A stretch of 6,905 nucleotides of DNA, taken from the NCBI GenBank assembly GCA_963545585.1, contig CAUUKX010000101.1:1-6905 (forward strand). The letters are read 5' to 3'. Each line of letters opens with the position of its first letter. Position 1 is the first letter of the stretch. This stretch comes from W11650 sp963545585. Lineage in GTDB: Bacteria; Bacillota; Clostridia; Lachnospirales; Vallitaleaceae. Below are positions 5,556 through 6,905 of the stretch, one piece after another. The position numbers and the translations under genes were made by a program. The notes below the pieces were generated by a model that saw only the letters and a list, made by a program, of their open reading frames with translations, did no database searches and was not told where the DNA came from.

Positions 5556-6587
5556 TCAATTCCCTGCCGCCTTGCGCAAACGGTTCATAATCGCGTCTCC
5601 GATTCCTTCCTCTGGATAAGATACGGCAAAAATTTCTTCAATCTCATGGCTATCCATAAAACGCAGGCCGTCAAACAAATGACTGGCAATCTCTGCTAGG
5701 TTTTCCCGACTGCCCAGTGAAAAGCAAAGATAGGGTGAAAGCTGCTCCGCATACTCAGCCGGTACCAGCGCCGCCGCTTTTTTGCCCTGCCGCCCGGCTG
5801 CCTCCAAACTGCTGCGCAGCGCCGCCAAGTTTGCCGCCTCGTCCGCCGCCGGCAGCAGATAAACCTTGCCCTTTGGCGCATAATGCCGGTACTTCATCCC
5901 CGGTGCAATCGGGATTTCACTATCCTTTAAGCGCCCCCGATTAATCTGCACTTCGCCAATCACCGCTTCAATCATCGCCTGCGTCACTGCCCCCGGCCTT
6001 AAAATTACCGGCACTTCCCGGCTCATATCAATCACAGTTGACTCCAGTCCCACTTCCGCCGAACCGGAACGGATAATCATATCAACTCGGCCATCCAAGT
6101 CTTCCGCAACATGGACAAACTCAGTCGGACTCGGCCGACCGGACAAATTGGCGCTGGGTGCGGCAATCGGCAGTCCACATGCCCGCAAAACTGCATGAGC
6201 GACCGGATGCCGCGGAATCCGAATCCCCACGGTATTCAGCCCGCCGGTAATGGCCGCCGGAATATTATCCTGTTTTTTTAAAATCATAGTGAAAGGCCCC
6301 GGACAAAAGGCGGCCGCCAAGCACCTAGCCCGCTCACTGATTGCCTCCACATACCGGTTTGCCTCTGCCCAGTCGGCCAAATGCACAATCAGCGGATTAT
6401 CACTCGGCCGACCCTTGGCCTCATAAATTTTGGCCGCCGCCTCCGCCGACAGAGCATTTGCTCCGATGCCATAAACCGTTTCGGTCGGAAAAGCAACTAT
6501 CTTTCCCTGCCGCAAAAAATCTGCCGCTAACTTTACCCGCTCCGGCTGCGGCTCTTTTTCATCAATTTCAAGCACTATTGTTTTCAT
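5556..6587 (-). CDS. L-threonylcarbamoyladenylate synthase, long Sua5/YwlC form
   Basis: The 343-residue protein makes threonylcarbamoyl-AMP from threonine, bicarbonate and ATP, the first step of t6A37 tRNA modification; TsaD with partners completes it. The N-terminal YrdC/TsaC domain (about 10-200) shows KIVAFPTETVYGIGANA (29-45), KGRPSDNPLIVH (58-69), GGLNTVGIRIPRHP (115-128) and APSANLSGRPSPT (143-155). The linker motif APGMKYRHYAP (228-238) leads into the C-terminal Sua5 domain (about 240-343), so this is the two-domain Sua5 type, close to the size of B. subtilis YwlC. The start at 6587 has GAGAGG seven bases upstream; a TTG five codons earlier overlaps that site and is rejected. The B. 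subtilis-type protein phosphatase gene ywlE often found between this gene and rpiB is absent here. Usual symbols are tsaC, sua5 or ywlC. Confidence 0.95.
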   Translation of the reverse strand: MKTIVLEIDEKEPQPERVKLAADFLRQGKIVAFPTETVYGIGANALSAEAAAKIYEAKGRPSDNPLIVHLADWAEANRYVEAISERARCLAAAFCPGPFTMILKKQDNIPAAITGGLNTVGIRIPRHPVAHAVLRACGLPIAAPSANLSGRPSPTEFVHVAEDLDGRVDMIIRSGSAEVGLESTVIDMSREVPVILRPGAVTQAMIEAVIGEVQINRGRLKDSEIPIAPGMKYRHYAPKGKVYLLPAADEAANLAALRSSLEAAGRQGKKAAALVPAEYAEQLSPYLCFSLGSRENLAEIASHLFDGLRFMDSHEIEEIFAVSYPEEGIGDAIMNRLRKAAGN

Positions 6588-6870
6588 GGTTTTTCCTCTC
6601 AAAAAACGCCGGTCGAACTCAGCCGACTTCCCGCCATTTATCCAAACAGTCCGTCTTCACGACTTGCCGAAACCGCAGTATTCCTCTTAGCCGTCCGGCA
6701 TTATCAAAGCACGGCCTGTTTTTCTCCCCTATCCCAAAAGCAATGCCCTGTTCTATCCTGCTTGCAGCAAAGCCGCTTCTTTCCGCTTATTCTGCTGCAC
6801 AAACAACTCGCCCCGCTCCCCAAACCAAAACTTCCAACATAAGGAAGTATGGGAAAGCAAATGACATGAA
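6588..6870 (-). repeat. Noncoding leader upstream of tsaC with repeat-like segments
   Basis: No convincing gene is present on either strand; minus-strand frames are short and lack ribosome binding sites. Plus-strand segments CAAAGCACGGCCTGTT (6705-6720) and CAAAAGCAATGCCCTGTTC (6735-6753) resemble CAAAGACGTGCCTGTTC in the array between wecB and panE (1879-1895). Positions 6627-6658 align over most of their length with the unit at 1906-1938, sharing CTT, CCGC, CAAAC and CCGTC in order. A run of six U on the minus strand (6606-6601) follows a poor, 4-5 bp hairpin and is not accepted as a terminator. No promoter with both hexamers well placed was found, although GATAAT (6704-6699) could serve as a -10. 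Confidence 0.35.
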
Positions 6871-6905
6871 AAGAACTGCCGCCATGATTTTCTCATTTGG
6901 CAGCA
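6871..6905 (-). terminator. Second copy of the cluster-end palindrome, cut by the right edge
   Basis: The left arm AAGAACTGCCGCC (6871-6883) is identical to 547-559, and TTCTCATTTGGCAGCA (6890-6905) is identical to 569-584; the centre is three bases shorter and less symmetrical. The position that is C-A on the plus strand but G-U in minus-strand RNA is the same in both copies, so they share orientation. On the minus strand the stem leads into CUUUUC. It probably ends a minus-strand gene lying just beyond the right edge; the remainder of the arm is outside the window. Confidence 0.6.

Noticed and set aside
6601..6628. Terminator directly before tsaC
   Set aside because: The T-run is present on the minus strand, but the hairpin before it has only 4-5 pairs and is separated from the run by unpaired bases.

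Overview
The window looks like chromosomal DNA of a Bacillota (Firmicutes) bacterium, most likely a clostridial anaerobe. The basis is gene order and content: a long-form Sua5-type threonylcarbamoyl-AMP synthase, ribose-5-phosphate isomerase B, uracil phosphoribosyltransferase, a WecA/TagO-type glycosyltransferase and a UDP-GlcNAc 2-epimerase, in an order familiar from Bacillus and Clostridium (ywlC ... rpiB ... upp ... mnaA). Strong AGGAGG-type ribosome binding sites agree. The genes have roughly balanced base composition. No species can be named from the sequence alone.

All recognisable genes lie on the minus strand, so they are transcribed from right to left: tsaC (6587-5556), rpiB (5434-4985), upp (4710-4081), wecA/tagO (4065-2992), a panE-family reductase (2962-2024) and wecB/mnaA (1751-624). 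Gaps of 15 and 29 bases tie upp, wecA and panE together. Larger gaps (272, 274 and 121 bases) separate the others. A good promoter lies just before rpiB, and a 22-bp-arm hairpin terminator closes the cluster after wecB. At the left edge the first seven codons of another minus-strand gene are visible behind a strong ribosome binding site.

Functionally, RpiB supplies ribose 5-phosphate, the precursor of the PRPP used by Upp to make UMP. WecA and WecB both act on UDP-GlcNAc, loading GlcNAc-1-P on undecaprenyl phosphate and making UDP-ManNAc, the opening of wall-polymer (teichoic-acid-like) synthesis. TsaC serves the tRNA t6A modification. The PanE-like reductase is the odd member, placed between the two envelope genes.

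The unusual material is between the genes. (1) Positions 396-539 can fold, as minus-strand RNA, into a three-way-junction structure whose stems hold several G-U pairs that would be mismatches on the plus strand; this is a candidate undescribed structured RNA or hairpin element. (2) The terminator palindrome after wecB recurs, in the same orientation and with the same strand-specific wobble, at the right edge, so the cluster is bracketed by two copies. (3) The gap between wecB and panE holds a degenerate tandem array with a period of about 40 bases, and related segments recur in the gaps before rpiB, upp and tsaC. (4) The region from 22 to 395 is very AT-rich and has perfect direct repeats and operator-like dyads upstream of the left-edge gene. 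No insertion sequence, CRISPR array, tRNA or rRNA was seen.
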